In this document: piece after piece, positions 56,207-64,000 of the stretch | How positions within the stretch are numbered: position 1 is the first letter of the stretch | Layout: every line of letters starts with the position of its first letter | Assembly: GCF_000442645.1 (NCBI RefSeq) | Contig: NC_021915.1 | Span: forward strand, 1,922,001 to 1,986,000 | Length of the DNA stretch: 64,000 nucleotides | DNA from: Corynebacterium maris DSM 45190 | GTDB lineage: Bacteria > Actinomycetota > Actinomycetes > Mycobacteriales > Mycobacteriaceae | Direction of reading: 5' to 3' | The notes under the pieces: generated by a model | What the model saw: the letters and a program-made list of their open reading frames with translations, nothing else | What the model was told of the DNA's origin: nothing | Databases searched by the model: none | Made by a program: the position numbers and the translations under genes

Positions 56207-56704
56207 TTACGCCGTCGGCAGAGCCGTGCCGCCGAGTATCATCAACACAAACATCACAGCGATGACCATCCCCCAGCGACGCTTCGGCAGCAACGGCGGC
56301 GGGTCGGGCTGACCGAGCAGATCCCTTTCCCGGCCCACCAGCATGTGCGCCAGTTGTTCGCGGGATTTCTCCCGCTCCACCCACCCCTGGACGGTGAGCT
56401 GGTCGCTGTTGTTGCGCAGCAGCCAGTACGCCCCGGGCAGCGCGAGCATCGCGACCAGCAGCACGCTGCCCAGCAGGTAGCGCACCATGTCCCCGCCCGT
56501 GTAGCCCCCGTCAGTGAAAGACGTCAGCAAAGCGATGGCGGCGAAGCCGACGGAGATCCACGAGGCCGTCTTCTTCAGCGCGGTGGGTCGGTATTTCTTC
56601 AACCGCTCGGCGGCGCTGGCGCTCGTGGCGCCGGGAGATTGATGTGTGTGATCGCCCCACGTCGCCGCGATCTGGTCGCGGAGGTGGCGGTCGTGGTGGG
56701 TCAT
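56207..56704 (-). CDS. Hypothetical membrane protein
   Basis: 165 residues with a His-rich N-terminus (MTHHDRHL), two central membrane helices (TASWISVGFAAIALLTSF and YLLGSVLLVAMLALPGAYWLL), an amphipathic segment with SREQLAHMLVGRERDLLG and a C-terminal helix. AGGAAAG lies 6 nt before the ATG at 56704. It may be a SHOCT-like or DUF-type membrane protein; I do not recognise it firmly. Confidence 0.65.
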   Translation of the reverse strand: MTHHDRHLRDQIAATWGDHTHQSPGATSASAAERLKKYRPTALKKTASWISVGFAAIALLTSFTDGGYTGGDMVRYLLGSVLLVAMLALPGAYWLLRNNSDQLTVQGWVEREKSREQLAHMLVGRERDLLGQPDPPPLLPKRRWGMVIAVMFVLMILGGTALPTA

Positions 56705-56814
56705 GGCGTCTTTCCTGTCAGGCCGGTGTGCTCTGCCTGTCATCCTGCCACGGTCGGGGCGGGTTTTAGCTACCCTGGTGAGGCCAACTCCATCTGCGAA
56801 AGGTGTGCCTGCCC

Positions 56815-57294
56815 GTGGCCCTCGACTTCCGTTTCTCTCGCCCCGACGACCATGAGCAGATTCAGGACGTGTTCGACGACGGTTTCGTCTTTTCCCGCAG
56901 CCAGCTCACCGGCGAGTGGATCCCCGAGGTGGAGGCCGCCAACGGGTTGCTCGTGGCTCTCGAAGGGGATCTGATTGTCGCTGCGCTGGTCATCACCCTG
57001 CCTGACGCGCAGCGAGGTCCGGTGCCGCCGGGGGCGCTGATGGAGTACATGGCGGCGGAGCACCCGAAACGCACGTGGGCGATGTTGGGGCCGCTGGGGA
57101 TCCGCCGTAGCTACCGGGGTCAGGGGCTGGGGCTGCGGATCATCACGCAGGCGACCGCCCGGTTCGCGGAGTACGACCTGCACGTATCCGTCACGGAGAG
57201 CCACGGAGAGAGCTACACCGACATGGCCATGGTCGAGGACGGTCACCTGCGGCAGAATTCCCGCGGCTTCACCGTCTACCGTTTCGCCGGTTGA
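56815..57294 (+). CDS. GNAT-family N-acetyltransferase
   Basis: 159-residue acetyltransferase. The acetyl-CoA pyrophosphate loop is RRSYRGQGLGLRI, followed by the C-terminal beta-strand region GHLRQNSRGFTVYRF. It starts with GTG at 56815 (reads ALDFRFSRPDD), with AAAGG 10 nt upstream; a GTG four codons earlier is possible. The acceptor is unknown. It lies just before the acyl carrier protein gene, separated by 59 nt. Confidence 0.8.
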   Translation: MALDFRFSRPDDHEQIQDVFDDGFVFSRSQLTGEWIPEVEAANGLLVALEGDLIVAALVITLPDAQRGPVPPGALMEYMAAEHPKRTWAMLGPLGIRRSYRGQGLGLRIITQATARFAEYDLHVSVTESHGESYTDMAMVEDGHLRQNSRGFTVYRFAG

Positions 57295-57353
57295 CCCGGG
57301 CGCGCCCGTCTCTTATCCGCGCGAAGACGGCCGGCTGGATTAGGCTGGGCGAC

Positions 57354-57659
57354 ATGGAAGGATCATTGGCGGATCAGCTGGCGGCCAAACTGCAGCAAGA
57401 AGAACAAGTCGACTCCCCCACCACCACGCTGGGCAGGATCGGCGAGATCGTGGAGAAAGCCACCGGCGTCGAGTCGGAGCAGGTGACGGCGGGGACGTCT
57501 CCCTCGGATCTGGGCGTCGACTCGTTGTCGATGATCGAGATCACCGTCCGCTGCGAGGAGGCCTTCGGTGTGCGGCTGGATGACGCCACGGTGCTGGGTT
57601 TCAGCACCGTCGGCGAGTTCGCGGACTATCTGGACGAGCACGCCGCCGCGGAGGCCTAG
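57354..57659 (+). CDS. Acyl carrier protein
   Basis: 101-residue acyl carrier protein. The phosphopantetheine serine is in SDLGVDSLSMIEI, with helix II following and acidic C-terminus. The N-terminal 30 residues are an acidic extension seen in mycolate actinobacterial ACPs. The ATG lies 7 nt after TAGGCT (leaderless). It serves fatty acid or mycolate synthesis and is the octanoyl donor for LipB by general pathway knowledge. Confidence 0.92.
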   Translation: MEGSLADQLAAKLQQEEQVDSPTTTLGRIGEIVEKATGVESEQVTAGTSPSDLGVDSLSMIEITVRCEEAFGVRLDDATVLGFSTVGEFADYLDEHAAAEA

Positions 57660-58045
57660 TCCAGCAACTGCACGGCGCCGTCGAAGTCGTGCTCTTCGGC
57701 GAGGATATCCATGGCTTGGGCGAATTGGCGCAGCTCTGTCTCGACGCCGGAGAGCAGTTGGCAGCAGGACAGCGCGTAGCAGTCGGTGACGGCGCGGTCG
57801 CGCTGCCACTGGGTGCACAGGTCGGTGGTCAGCGGGTCTGCGCCGGTGGGGTGGACGCCGGTTTCACTGGGCAGGCTGTAGGCCATCGCGGATTCGACGG
57901 CGGGGCGCAGCTTCTTGGGCATGCGGGAAATCCGCAACACGGCGGTGCGGTTCACAGGCATGGTCAGGGCGCCCCACTCAGCGGTGTCAGCCGAAGGAAA
58001 CTTCGGCTGGACAGGTGCGTGGGTACGGGTGGTCGCAGTTGTCAC
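57656..58045 (-). CDS. Hypothetical protein convergent with acp
   Basis: 129-residue soluble protein. It contains MPVNRTAVLRISRMPKKLRPAVESAMAYS-like sequence (read in two parts), three cysteines in CYALSCC and a helical acidic C-terminus ending AVQLLD. The start is the GTG at 58045 with GAAAGGAC upstream; two RNA hairpins lie just before. A longer TTG-initiated reading is less likely. No family is recognised. Its stop overlaps the acp stop. Confidence 0.6.
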   Translation of the reverse strand: MTTATTRTHAPVQPKFPSADTAEWGALTMPVNRTAVLRISRMPKKLRPAVESAMAYSLPSETGVHPTGADPLTTDLCTQWQRDRAVTDCYALSCCQLLSGVETELRQFAQAMDILAEEHDFDGAVQLLD

Positions 58046-58498
58046 GTCGGCGTCCTTTCGGCAGCGTGAAGCACCACCCGTACGCGATGTGCAGGTGGTG
58101 CTTAAGACGAGGATCGTCTTCCCCAACGGCCTCGGTCTTGAGCTGTCAGCACTTCGGGGATCGTGAGTCCCTGAAGTTGGACACCACCAATCTTGTCCCC
58201 ACTCCAGTCACACCAGCAACTCTCAAGTAATACTTCAACCCCCGTTTATTAAAGCTCAGGTTGAGAGTGAGGAGGGAAGAACCGCGGACTCCCCCAGCCC
58301 GCGCCGCGCCTTCCAGGACGCGCACAGGAGAAAGGTAGCAGAACGGAAGGGGTGTCCCCGCCCTCGACGCGCCCCGCGTGTCGCGGAAGGACGGCACGGA
58401 GGCGACGCCGGTGGTCCAGCGGCCCCCTGCACAGGCCCTGCAGTAGCTTGGAAAAGAATCCGGCGATCACGCCGGTTGGTGGCGCGGAGGAGTGAGCG
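58046..58498. other. Gene-free stretch with two adjacent hairpins
   Basis: 453 bases without a supported gene. Two inverted repeats sit directly upstream of the minus-strand gene: AAGCACCACC/GGTGGTGCTT (58069-58103) and AAGACGA/TCGTCTT (58104-58120). An AT-rich patch at 58227-58256 is a possible promoter for the minus gene. Near 58470 AGCTTGGAAAAGAATCC precedes the transporter gene, whose ribosome site GGAGGAG is at 58486. Confidence 0.5.
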
Positions 58499-59668
58499 GT
58501 GAAGACAGGCATCGTCCTTGGGGTGGGGTCGGCGGTCAGCCTCCTCGCACTTTTCCTGTCGGACACGGCCGCCTTCGGAGAGTTGTTGGCGCGGGTGGCG
58601 CCGATCCTGGGCTTTGTGGCGGCGATGTCCGTCGTCGTCAACGCCGCGGAGACGGAAAACACTTTCGCCGGGCTTCTCCTCTCCCTTCAACGACGGCTGG
58701 GCATAGGCGCGGAGGGAACACGCAGCGACCAGCTGAAGTCCTGGCTGTTGATCATTATCTCCTGCGTGCTGACCACGATCTTCTTCTCCCTCGACACCAC
58801 CGCGATCTTGTTGACCCCGTTGGCGATCAAGATGGCCAGGCACGCCGGCCTCAACGTACTGGGCGCGACTTTCGCGGTGGTGTGGACGGCCAACCTGGGC
58901 TCGCTGTTGCTGCCGATCTCGAATCTGACGAATCTGCTCGCGTTGCAGACGGAGTATGTCCAAGGGCTGGTGGACTACCTCAGGCAGTCCTGGTTGCCGT
59001 CGCTCGCGCTGATTCTCGTAGCCGCGGCCTGCCCCCTCCTGCTGCGGGAGGCCACGAATTCCCGGACCGGCGCCACACCGCTGACCGGAGAGCTCAACCC
59101 CCGGGCCAGGGTCTTCGCCCTCCTCATCGGGGCACTGTTGATCCTGTTGCTCACGCCCCTCGCTTTCTGGGTCCCCACCACCGTCGCCGCGGTGGTCTCA
59201 GTGTGGCTGTTGTATCGCTGGACCCCACAGGAGGTGCGCTGGAACCTCATCCCCTGGAACACCCTCGCCTTTGCGCTGTTGCTGACCACCCTGGCAGCTC
59301 TGGTGCACCACGCGGGACTGCTGGACCCGCTCCTCGAGTGGCTGGGCGGACAAGGCGACGGCGCCAGGGGCGCATTCGTCTTGGCGCTGACAGGTGGCGC
59401 AGTGGCGAACCTGATCAACAACATCCCCGCCTATCTCGCGCTGGAACCGGCCGTCGACTCCGCCCGTGGCCTGATGGCTTTGCTGGTGGGCGTCAACGCC
59501 GCGCCCATCGTCACCCCGTGGGCGTCGCTGGCCACCTTGCTGTGGGCCGATCAAGCCCGGCGGCAGGGGGTGCAGGTTCGCTGGCGCACCTTCATTTTGC
59601 TGGGCCTAGTCATCGCCCCGGTGGCGGTAGTCGTCGGCACCGGCGCGATCGTCGTCATGACGCCGTAG
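58499..59668 (+). CDS. ArsB/NhaD-type ion transporter superfamily membrane protein
   Basis: 389-residue membrane protein with about ten helices and two repeated half-motifs typical of the ion transporter (IT) superfamily: TAILLTPLAIKMARHAG and the loop NLGSLLLPISNLTNLLA in the first half, ANLINNIPAYLAL and NAAPIVTPWASLATLLW in the second. Members move arsenite, sodium, citrate or dicarboxylates. The arsenic operon 4 kb away makes arsenite possible, but the sequence is short for ArsB, so the substrate is open. The GTG start has GGAGGAG 7 nt upstream. Confidence 0.78.
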   Translation: MKTGIVLGVGSAVSLLALFLSDTAAFGELLARVAPILGFVAAMSVVVNAAETENTFAGLLLSLQRRLGIGAEGTRSDQLKSWLLIIISCVLTTIFFSLDTTAILLTPLAIKMARHAGLNVLGATFAVVWTANLGSLLLPISNLTNLLALQTEYVQGLVDYLRQSWLPSLALILVAAACPLLLREATNSRTGATPLTGELNPRARVFALLIGALLILLLTPLAFWVPTTVAAVVSVWLLYRWTPQEVRWNLIPWNTLAFALLLTTLAALVHHAGLLDPLLEWLGGQGDGARGAFVLALTGGAVANLINNIPAYLALEPAVDSARGLMALLVGVNAAPIVTPWASLATLLWADQARRQGVQVRWRTFILLGLVIAPVAVVVGTGAIVVMTP

Positions 59669-60137
59669 CGTCCCTTTCACACGGTCGTGCGGAAGGTATT
59701 GCGTGTGGGCACGCCATAAGAGGTGGTCAGCGAGAAAGCAGGGTGAACCGTTGGGAAGGGGTCAGCCGGTGGACCTCCCCGCCCACACATGATTGCCCGG
59801 ATGTTCAGTCGCCTCCCTTCCTGACCCCGTAATCCGCCGCCCCGCGGAAAGGCAGACAGTGGGGACGGCAGGAACAATCGCGCCACGCGAGTGCCCATAC
59901 TCCCGCCGACGACGCGGGGTGTCGCGTCGGAGGACTATTCGCCGCTTCCCGCCCCCACGTTCCCCACGTTCCCCACGTCTACCGTGCTCCGCTGCCATGA
60001 TTCACGCAGGGCAATAGCCGCACCCACGCCAATGTGATCCACTTCATGAATTTTTACCAAATGTTAACTATGGTGGAATATGCAGATTAAGTGAGTACCC
60101 TCACTTCCCCTTATTGCCCTTGTGGGCGGGAGGCATC
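59669..60137. other. Gene-free stretch with 9-bp tandem repeat
   Basis: 469 bases. CCCACGTTC occurs twice followed by CCCACGTCT (59955-59981). From about 60020 the composition becomes AT-rich (ATTTTTACCAAATGTTAACTATG), giving a probable promoter zone for the amidase pair. A TGTGATCCACTTCATG at 60033 is only half a CRP-type site. Confidence 0.5.
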
Positions 60138-60320
60138 ATGAGTTTTTCAGTGAAGGACGCGCTCGTGGCGCGTGACATCCATCCCTCTGCGGAGCACCTC
60201 GAGAAGCTCGAGGCGAAGTGGAAGGAGATCCAGGGGCTGAAGAAGAACCTGGACGTCGTCACCCTCGATGACGCAGACATCGCGGTGCGCAACATCCCTG
60301 GAGGAGATCACGTTGAGTAA
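60138..60320 (+). CDS. AtzG/GatC-like small amidase subunit
   Basis: 60-residue protein (MSFSVKDALVARDIHPSAEH) with a helical N-terminal half and the end VVTLDDADIAVRNIPGGDH. Small proteins of this size preceding an amidase (AtzG before AtzE, GatC before GatA) form a complex and stabilise the larger subunit; this role is inferred from position, length and helical character. GGGAGG precedes the ATG. It overlaps the amidase start by 8 nt. Confidence 0.6.
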   Translation: MSFSVKDALVARDIHPSAEHLEKLEAKWKEIQGLKKNLDVVTLDDADIAVRNIPGGDHVE

Positions 60321-61722
60321 AGACTTGCTGCAGAAGTCCGCCGTCGAGGTCGGCAAGATGATCGCCGACAAGGAGATCTCCCCGGTCGAGGTGACGCAGT
60401 CGCTGTTGGATCATGCCCACGCCCTCAACGATAAGGTGAACGCCTACGTCAGCTTCCGCGACGACAAGTCGCTGGCGGAGGCCAAGCAAGCCGAAGAGGA
60501 AATTCAGGCCGGGCAGGCCCGGGGTCCCTTGCACGGCGTGCCGATGGCGATCAAGGACAATCTCTATGTCGGCGGGGAGACCACCACGATGGCCTCCAAG
60601 ATCCACAAGGATTTCGTACCGAAGGAAGACGCCTCCTCGGTGGCCCGGATGAAAGACGCCGGCATCGTGCTGACCGGCAAGCTCAACATGCACGAGTACG
60701 CCTGGGGCATCGACAACAACAATCCCCACTTTGGCGCCGCCCACAACCCTTGGGACCTGGAGAAAACTCCCGGCGGATCCAGTGGCGGCTCCGGAGCCGC
60801 GGTAGCCGCAGACATGAGCTTTTCCACCCTGGGCACCGATACCGCCGGCTCCATTCGCATCCCGTCCTCGGCCTGCGGCCTGGTGGGACTCAAACCCACC
60901 CATGGGCGGGTGGCTAAAGACGGGTGCTTCCCCCTCGCCTGGACACTTGATCACATCGGCCCCATGTCCAAAACCGTCGAAGACGCAGCCGCCCTGCTAC
61001 AGGTGATCGCGGGCTTCAGCCCGAAGGACCCCACCGCCGTCGACGTGCCCGTGGGCGACTACCTGTCGAACCTGGACCGAGACCCTTCCGAATTGATCAT
61101 CGGTGTAGAGGAAGACTACTTCTTCCGCGCCGTTGACTCCGAGATCGAACGGCTCGTACGCGCCCAGATCGACGCCCTCGTTGAACAAGGCGCGCAACTC
61201 AAGACAGTGAAGATCCCCGCATTGGCTGTCTCCGAATGGGCGGAACTGGCGATCAGCCTCTCCGAAGCCTCCGCTATCCACCACAACGACCTGGTCAACC
61301 GGGCGGATGACTTCGGAGCCGACATCCGCTTCCTCTTCGAGTTGGGCGAGCTGTTCTCCTCCGTGGACTACTTGCAGGCGCAACAGGCCCGCCGTCAGAT
61401 CAAGCAGGAGTTCGCGTCGGCGCTTACCGACGTAGACGTCATCATCACCCCCACCCTGCCGGTGACGCCTCCCAAGCTCGGCTCCGCCACCGCCGACCTC
61501 AACGGCGAACAGGTGGATCTGATCGATAACTTCATCCGCTACACCGGCCCTTCCAACCTGACCGGTTTGCCGACGTTGAGTGTGCCCGCCGGACTCAAAG
61601 ACGGCATGCCGGTGGGGCTGCAAGTCATCGGTCGTGCCTTCGATGAGCAAACACTGCTGCAGGTGGGCCGCATGGTGGAGAAAAACGACCCCCTGGGAGG
61701 GAAAAGAGCGCCAGTGAAGTAG
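60313..61722 (+). CDS. Amidase-signature enzyme (AtzE/GatA-like)
   Basis: 469-residue Ser-Ser-Lys amidase. The catalytic Lys is in MAIKDNLYVGG, the signature serines in GGSSGGSGAAVAADMSFS and GTDTAGSIRIPSS. The start is a TTG at 60313 (reads SKDLLQK), with GGAGGAG 7 nt upstream; no closer ATG exists. The partner is the 60-residue protein just upstream. Because GatB is absent it is not the tRNA amidotransferase unit; an AtzE-type hydrolase of small amides is more likely. Substrate unknown. Confidence 0.85.
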   Translation: MSKDLLQKSAVEVGKMIADKEISPVEVTQSLLDHAHALNDKVNAYVSFRDDKSLAEAKQAEEEIQAGQARGPLHGVPMAIKDNLYVGGETTTMASKIHKDFVPKEDASSVARMKDAGIVLTGKLNMHEYAWGIDNNNPHFGAAHNPWDLEKTPGGSSGGSGAAVAADMSFSTLGTDTAGSIRIPSSACGLVGLKPTHGRVAKDGCFPLAWTLDHIGPMSKTVEDAAALLQVIAGFSPKDPTAVDVPVGDYLSNLDRDPSELIIGVEEDYFFRAVDSEIERLVRAQIDALVEQGAQLKTVKIPALAVSEWAELAISLSEASAIHHNDLVNRADDFGADIRFLFELGELFSSVDYLQAQQARRQIKQEFASALTDVDVIITPTLPVTPPKLGSATADLNGEQVDLIDNFIRYTGPSNLTGLPTLSVPAGLKDGMPVGLQVIGRAFDEQTLLQVGRMVEKNDPLGGKRAPVK

Positions 61723-61735
61723 CGAGGGATCACTG

Positions 61736-61767
61736 TGCGGGCCTATGGCTGACGAAGTAGGCCCGCA
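61736..61767 (+). terminator. Terminator after the amidase gene
   Basis: TGCGGGCCTA and TAGGCCCGCA form a perfect 10-bp stem around a 12-nt loop, followed by TTCCTCGTC. It begins 13 nt after the stop. Confidence 0.65.
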
Positions 61768-61835
61768 TTCCTCGTCACTCAAGGGGCGGCCGGATAACAC
61801 CAATCCTCGTTGGGCCATACGGCATGTAACACCAT

Positions 61836-62768
61836 CTAAGACAGCTCCCAGGCCGGGGCGAAGGAGTCCATCGAATCGCGCGCCTGCTCCGGGGTGGCGC
61901 CTTCGAAGTTGATCAGCAGCTCGTCCGCGCGCGCCTGCTCGGCGAAGTCCTCCAGGTACGCGGCGGCCTTGCCCCCGGTGCCCACGCCTGCGAAGCGCAA
62001 GGTGGTCCGCCCCCGCGGGCCGAGGCGTCGCACCCGCTTGGCCACGACGTCCTGGTACTTCTCCTGCGCGGCCTCATCAGTGCCGGCGGCGACGACGTTG
62101 ACGCCGGCCAGCACGTAGGGCTCGGCCAGGTCCTCGGAGGGCCGGAAGTTCTCCCGGTAGTAGTTCACCGCGTCCTGCAGGTGCTCGCCGGCGAAGTGCG
62201 AGGCGAAGGCGTACGGCAGCCCCAGCGCCGCAGCCAACGAGGCGCCGTACATCGATGACCCCAGGACGTAGATCGGGACGTTCGTGCCCACGCCCGGGTA
62301 GGCCTGCACGCCGGGGATCTGCGAGGAACCCTTGAGGTAGTGGTTCAGCTCGACGACGTCCTGGGGGAAGTTGTCCGAGGCGTCGAAAGGCCGCCGCAGC
62401 GCGCGCCCCACGGTCTTCGCGTCGGTGCCCGGCGCACGGCCGAGGCCTAAGTCGATGCGGCCGGGGTACATCTCGGCGAGGGTGCCGAATTGCTCGGCGA
62501 CGGAGTACGGCGCGTGGTTGGGAAGCATCACCCCGCCCGCGCCGAGGCGGATGGTGCTGGTCTGGGCGCCGACGTGCGCGATGAGCAGGGACGGGACGGA
62601 GGAGGCGCGGTCGGCGGCGTTGTGGTGCTCGGCGTACCAGATGCGGTTGAAGCCGTGTTCTTCGGCGCGTTGGGCCAGGGCGACGGAGGTGGCGATCGCG
62701 TCGTGGGCGCTCTGTTCGGGGTAGATGGTGGCGAAGTCGATGACCGACAGCGGGAAGGTGCGAGGCAT
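61836..62768 (-). CDS. LLM-class flavin-dependent oxidoreductase (MsnO8 type)
   Basis: 310-residue luciferase-like monooxygenase family protein. Landmarks are FNRIWYAEHHN, IRLGAGGVMLPNHAPYSVAE and GRIDLGLGRAPGTD, the signature of the MsnO8/YvbT branch that binds FMN. The reaction is unknown; such enzymes oxidise diverse small molecules. The ATG at 62768 has GAAAGG nearby. A single gene, convergent with the amidase. Confidence 0.87.
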   Translation of the reverse strand: MPRTFPLSVIDFATIYPEQSAHDAIATSVALAQRAEEHGFNRIWYAEHHNAADRASSVPSLLIAHVGAQTSTIRLGAGGVMLPNHAPYSVAEQFGTLAEMYPGRIDLGLGRAPGTDAKTVGRALRRPFDASDNFPQDVVELNHYLKGSSQIPGVQAYPGVGTNVPIYVLGSSMYGASLAAALGLPYAFASHFAGEHLQDAVNYYRENFRPSEDLAEPYVLAGVNVVAAGTDEAAQEKYQDVVAKRVRRLGPRGRTTLRFAGVGTGGKAAAYLEDFAEQARADELLINFEGATPEQARDSMDSFAPAWELS

Positions 62769-62839
62769 TCCGGGCCTTTCTGCGGGATGGAGGGCGGTGT
62801 TACCTCAGGTTATCGCCCCCTGCCTCCGCGCTCGGCGGG

Positions 62840-63256
62840 TCAGTCGTCGAGCTCTGCGAGCAGGGTGCGGACGCGGGCGTGGATGTCGTCGCGAATCAGA
62901 CGCATGCGTTCCATGCCGTCGACGCCGCGCTCGGCGGGTTCGTCGGTGAGCCAGCGCTCGCAGGTGCCGCGGGCGTCGGCGGGCAGTGTGAGGTGGGCGT
63001 CCCCGCCGAGGAGGACGGTGCGGTCCACCGCGCGCAGCAACTGCTCATCGACGCCCTTCGGGACACCGCCGGACATGTCGGCGCCGGCTTCGGCGATAGC
63101 GGCGACGGACTCGGCGTTGAGTTTGGTGCCCGGGGTGGTGCCGGCGGAGTGGATCTCGACGCGGTCGCCGACTTCGGCGACGGCGAGGGCGGCGGCCATC
63201 TGGGATTTTCCGCCGTTGCCGACGCAGACGAACAGGACGGCGGGACGGGAGGTCAT
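62840..63256 (-). CDS. arsC: Arsenate reductase, LMW-PTP fold
   Basis: 138 residues. The P-loop is [13 protein letters not shown] with nucleophile Cys11, the CxxNxxKS variant found in corynebacterial mycothiol/mycoredoxin-dependent arsenate reductases (known for C. glutamicum ArsC1/ArsC2). Only one cysteine is in the loop and the thioredoxin-type Cys pair is missing, in line with mycothiol coupling. The ATG overlaps the transporter stop (ATGA). Converts arsenate to arsenite for export by the transporter upstream. Confidence 0.88.
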   Translation of the reverse strand: MTSRPAVLFVCVGNGGKSQMAAALAVAEVGDRVEIHSAGTTPGTKLNAESVAAIAEAGADMSGGVPKGVDEQLLRAVDRTVLLGGDAHLTLPADARGTCERWLTDEPAERGVDGMERMRLIRDDIHARVRTLLAELDD

Positions 63257-64000
63257 GCGGTCACACTTTCTTTCTTCGGGGTGGGCGCCTGCCGGGAGGC
63301 GGGCAGGCTCGGGTCGCCGGGGAAAAGTTTCGGCCCCGCCCACAGCATGACGTAGACCAGGCCGACGAGGACGGGGACTTCGATGAGCGGGCCGATGGTG
63401 CCGGCCAGGGCCTGTCCGGAGGTGGCGCCGAAGGTGGCGATGGAGACGGCGATCGCGAGTTCGAAGTTGTTGCCCGCGGCGGTGAACGCCACGGAGGCGG
63501 ATTGGGCGTAGTTCATGCCCGCGGCTTTGGCGGTGAACAAGGAGAGGAAGAACATGCCGACGAAGTAGATCAGCAGCGGCACGGCCAGGCGGGCGACTGC
63601 CCAGGGGTTGGCGGCGATCTGTTCGCCCTGCAGGGCGAAGAGCAGCACGATCGTGTACAGCAGGCCGATCAGCGACAGCGGGGAGATTCTGGGCAGGAAC
63701 GTCTTTTCGTACCAGGCGCGTCCTTTGACCTTCTCCCCGACCACTCGGGATACGGCGCCGGCCAGCAGCGGGACGCCCAAAAAGACGAGCACGGAGGTGA
63801 CGATCGCACCGAAGGAAAAGGCGGCGGAGGTGGTCTCCAGGCCCAGCCAGGAGGGCAGGACCTGCAGGTAAAACCAGCCGAGCGCGCCGAACATGACCAC
63901 CTGGAACACGGAGTTGATGGCCACGAGCACGGCGGTGGTCTCCCGGTCGGCGCACGAGAGGTCGGACCAGACGAGGATCATGGCGATGCAGCGGGCCAGC
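63253..64000 (-). CDS. Arsenite efflux transporter, ACR3 type (5' part outside the window)
   Basis: The 248 codons present cover the C-terminal two-thirds of an ACR3 carrier: the conserved [16 protein letters not shown] at the window edge, then helices containing [32 protein letters not shown] and [17 protein letters not shown]. These are ACR3 (not ArsB) signatures; it exports arsenite. It is coupled to arsC by ATGA. The N-terminal end and any arsR regulator lie beyond base 64000. Confidence 0.93.
   Translation of the reverse strand, partial: LARCIAMILVWSDLSCADRETTAVLVAINSVFQVVMFGALGWFYLQVLPSWLGLETTSAAFSFGAIVTSVLVFLGVPLLAGAVSRVVGEKVKGRAWYEKTFLPRISPLSLIGLLYTIVLLFALQGEQIAANPWAVARLAVPLLIYFVGMFFLSLFTAKAAGMNYAQSASVAFTAAGNNFELAIAVSIATFGATSGQALAGTIGPLIEVPVLVGLVYVMLWAGPKLFPGDPSLPASRQAPTPKKESVTA

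Noticed and set aside
60033..60048. Second GlxR site (TGTGATCCACTTCATG) before the amidase genes
   Set aside because: Only the left half fits; the right half is TCATG instead of TCACA.

Overview
The window is high-GC, gene-dense chromosomal DNA from a mycolate actinobacterium, almost certainly a Corynebacterium. The evidence is the gene content and order: ctaE-qcrCAB, ctaCF, ltsA, erpA, ilvE, pepA, aceF-lipB-lipA, glnA, thrC, glnE-glnA2, rnpB, an RNase H/phosphatase fusion, nif3, SURF1, aceE and acp. This is the order I recall for C. glutamicum (from memory, not a search). Many genes also have a -10 hexamer 6-8 nt before the start codon, the leaderless arrangement common in corynebacteria.

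Layout. 0-6 kb: two minus-strand respiratory operons, ctaE-qcrC-qcrA-qcrB (qcrB runs off the left edge) and ctaC-ctaF, for the cytochrome bc1-aa3 supercomplex. 6-14 kb: ltsA, an Fe-S carrier, membrane proteins, a CobT-like protein, ilvE and an M17 aminopeptidase. 14.5-20 kb: aceF (E2 with three lipoyl domains) followed by lipB and lipA. 20.5-28 kb: glnA, small membrane proteins, a PIG-L deacetylase, an iron-regulated heme oxygenase, and small cytoplasmic and secreted proteins. 28-42 kb: thrC, transporters, glnE-glnA2, a CYTH-CHAD protein, a degenerate galactokinase-like protein, an RNB nuclease and RNase P RNA. 42.6-50 kb: an RNase H/phosphatase, zinc-ribbon and Nif3 block broken by an IS200/IS605 element with intact tnpB and dead tnpA, then HAD, LMW-PTP and SURF1. 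50-58 kb: MFS, a DUF6924 gene with two compensating frameshifts, tRNA-Val, DUF3052, aceE and acp. 58-64 kb: a more accessory stretch with an ion transporter, an AtzG/AtzE-like amidase pair, an LLM oxidoreductase and the start of an arsenic operon.

How the genes fit together. AceE and AceF are E1 and E2 of pyruvate dehydrogenase, and LipB/LipA make AceF's lipoyl cofactor. SURF1 assembles the aa3 oxidase whose subunits open the window. GlnE adenylylates GlnA. HmuO releases iron from heme under a likely DtxR operator pair.

The most unusual observations are: the stranded RNA-guided nuclease TnpB whose left-end hairpin lies against the zinc-ribbon start codon; a 75-nt degenerate intergenic repeat present twice at identical spacing; a CobT lacking both expected catalytic glutamates; a galactokinase-like protein without active-site motifs; and the doubly frameshifted DUF6924 gene. 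I see no CRISPR array, prophage or toxin-antitoxin system.
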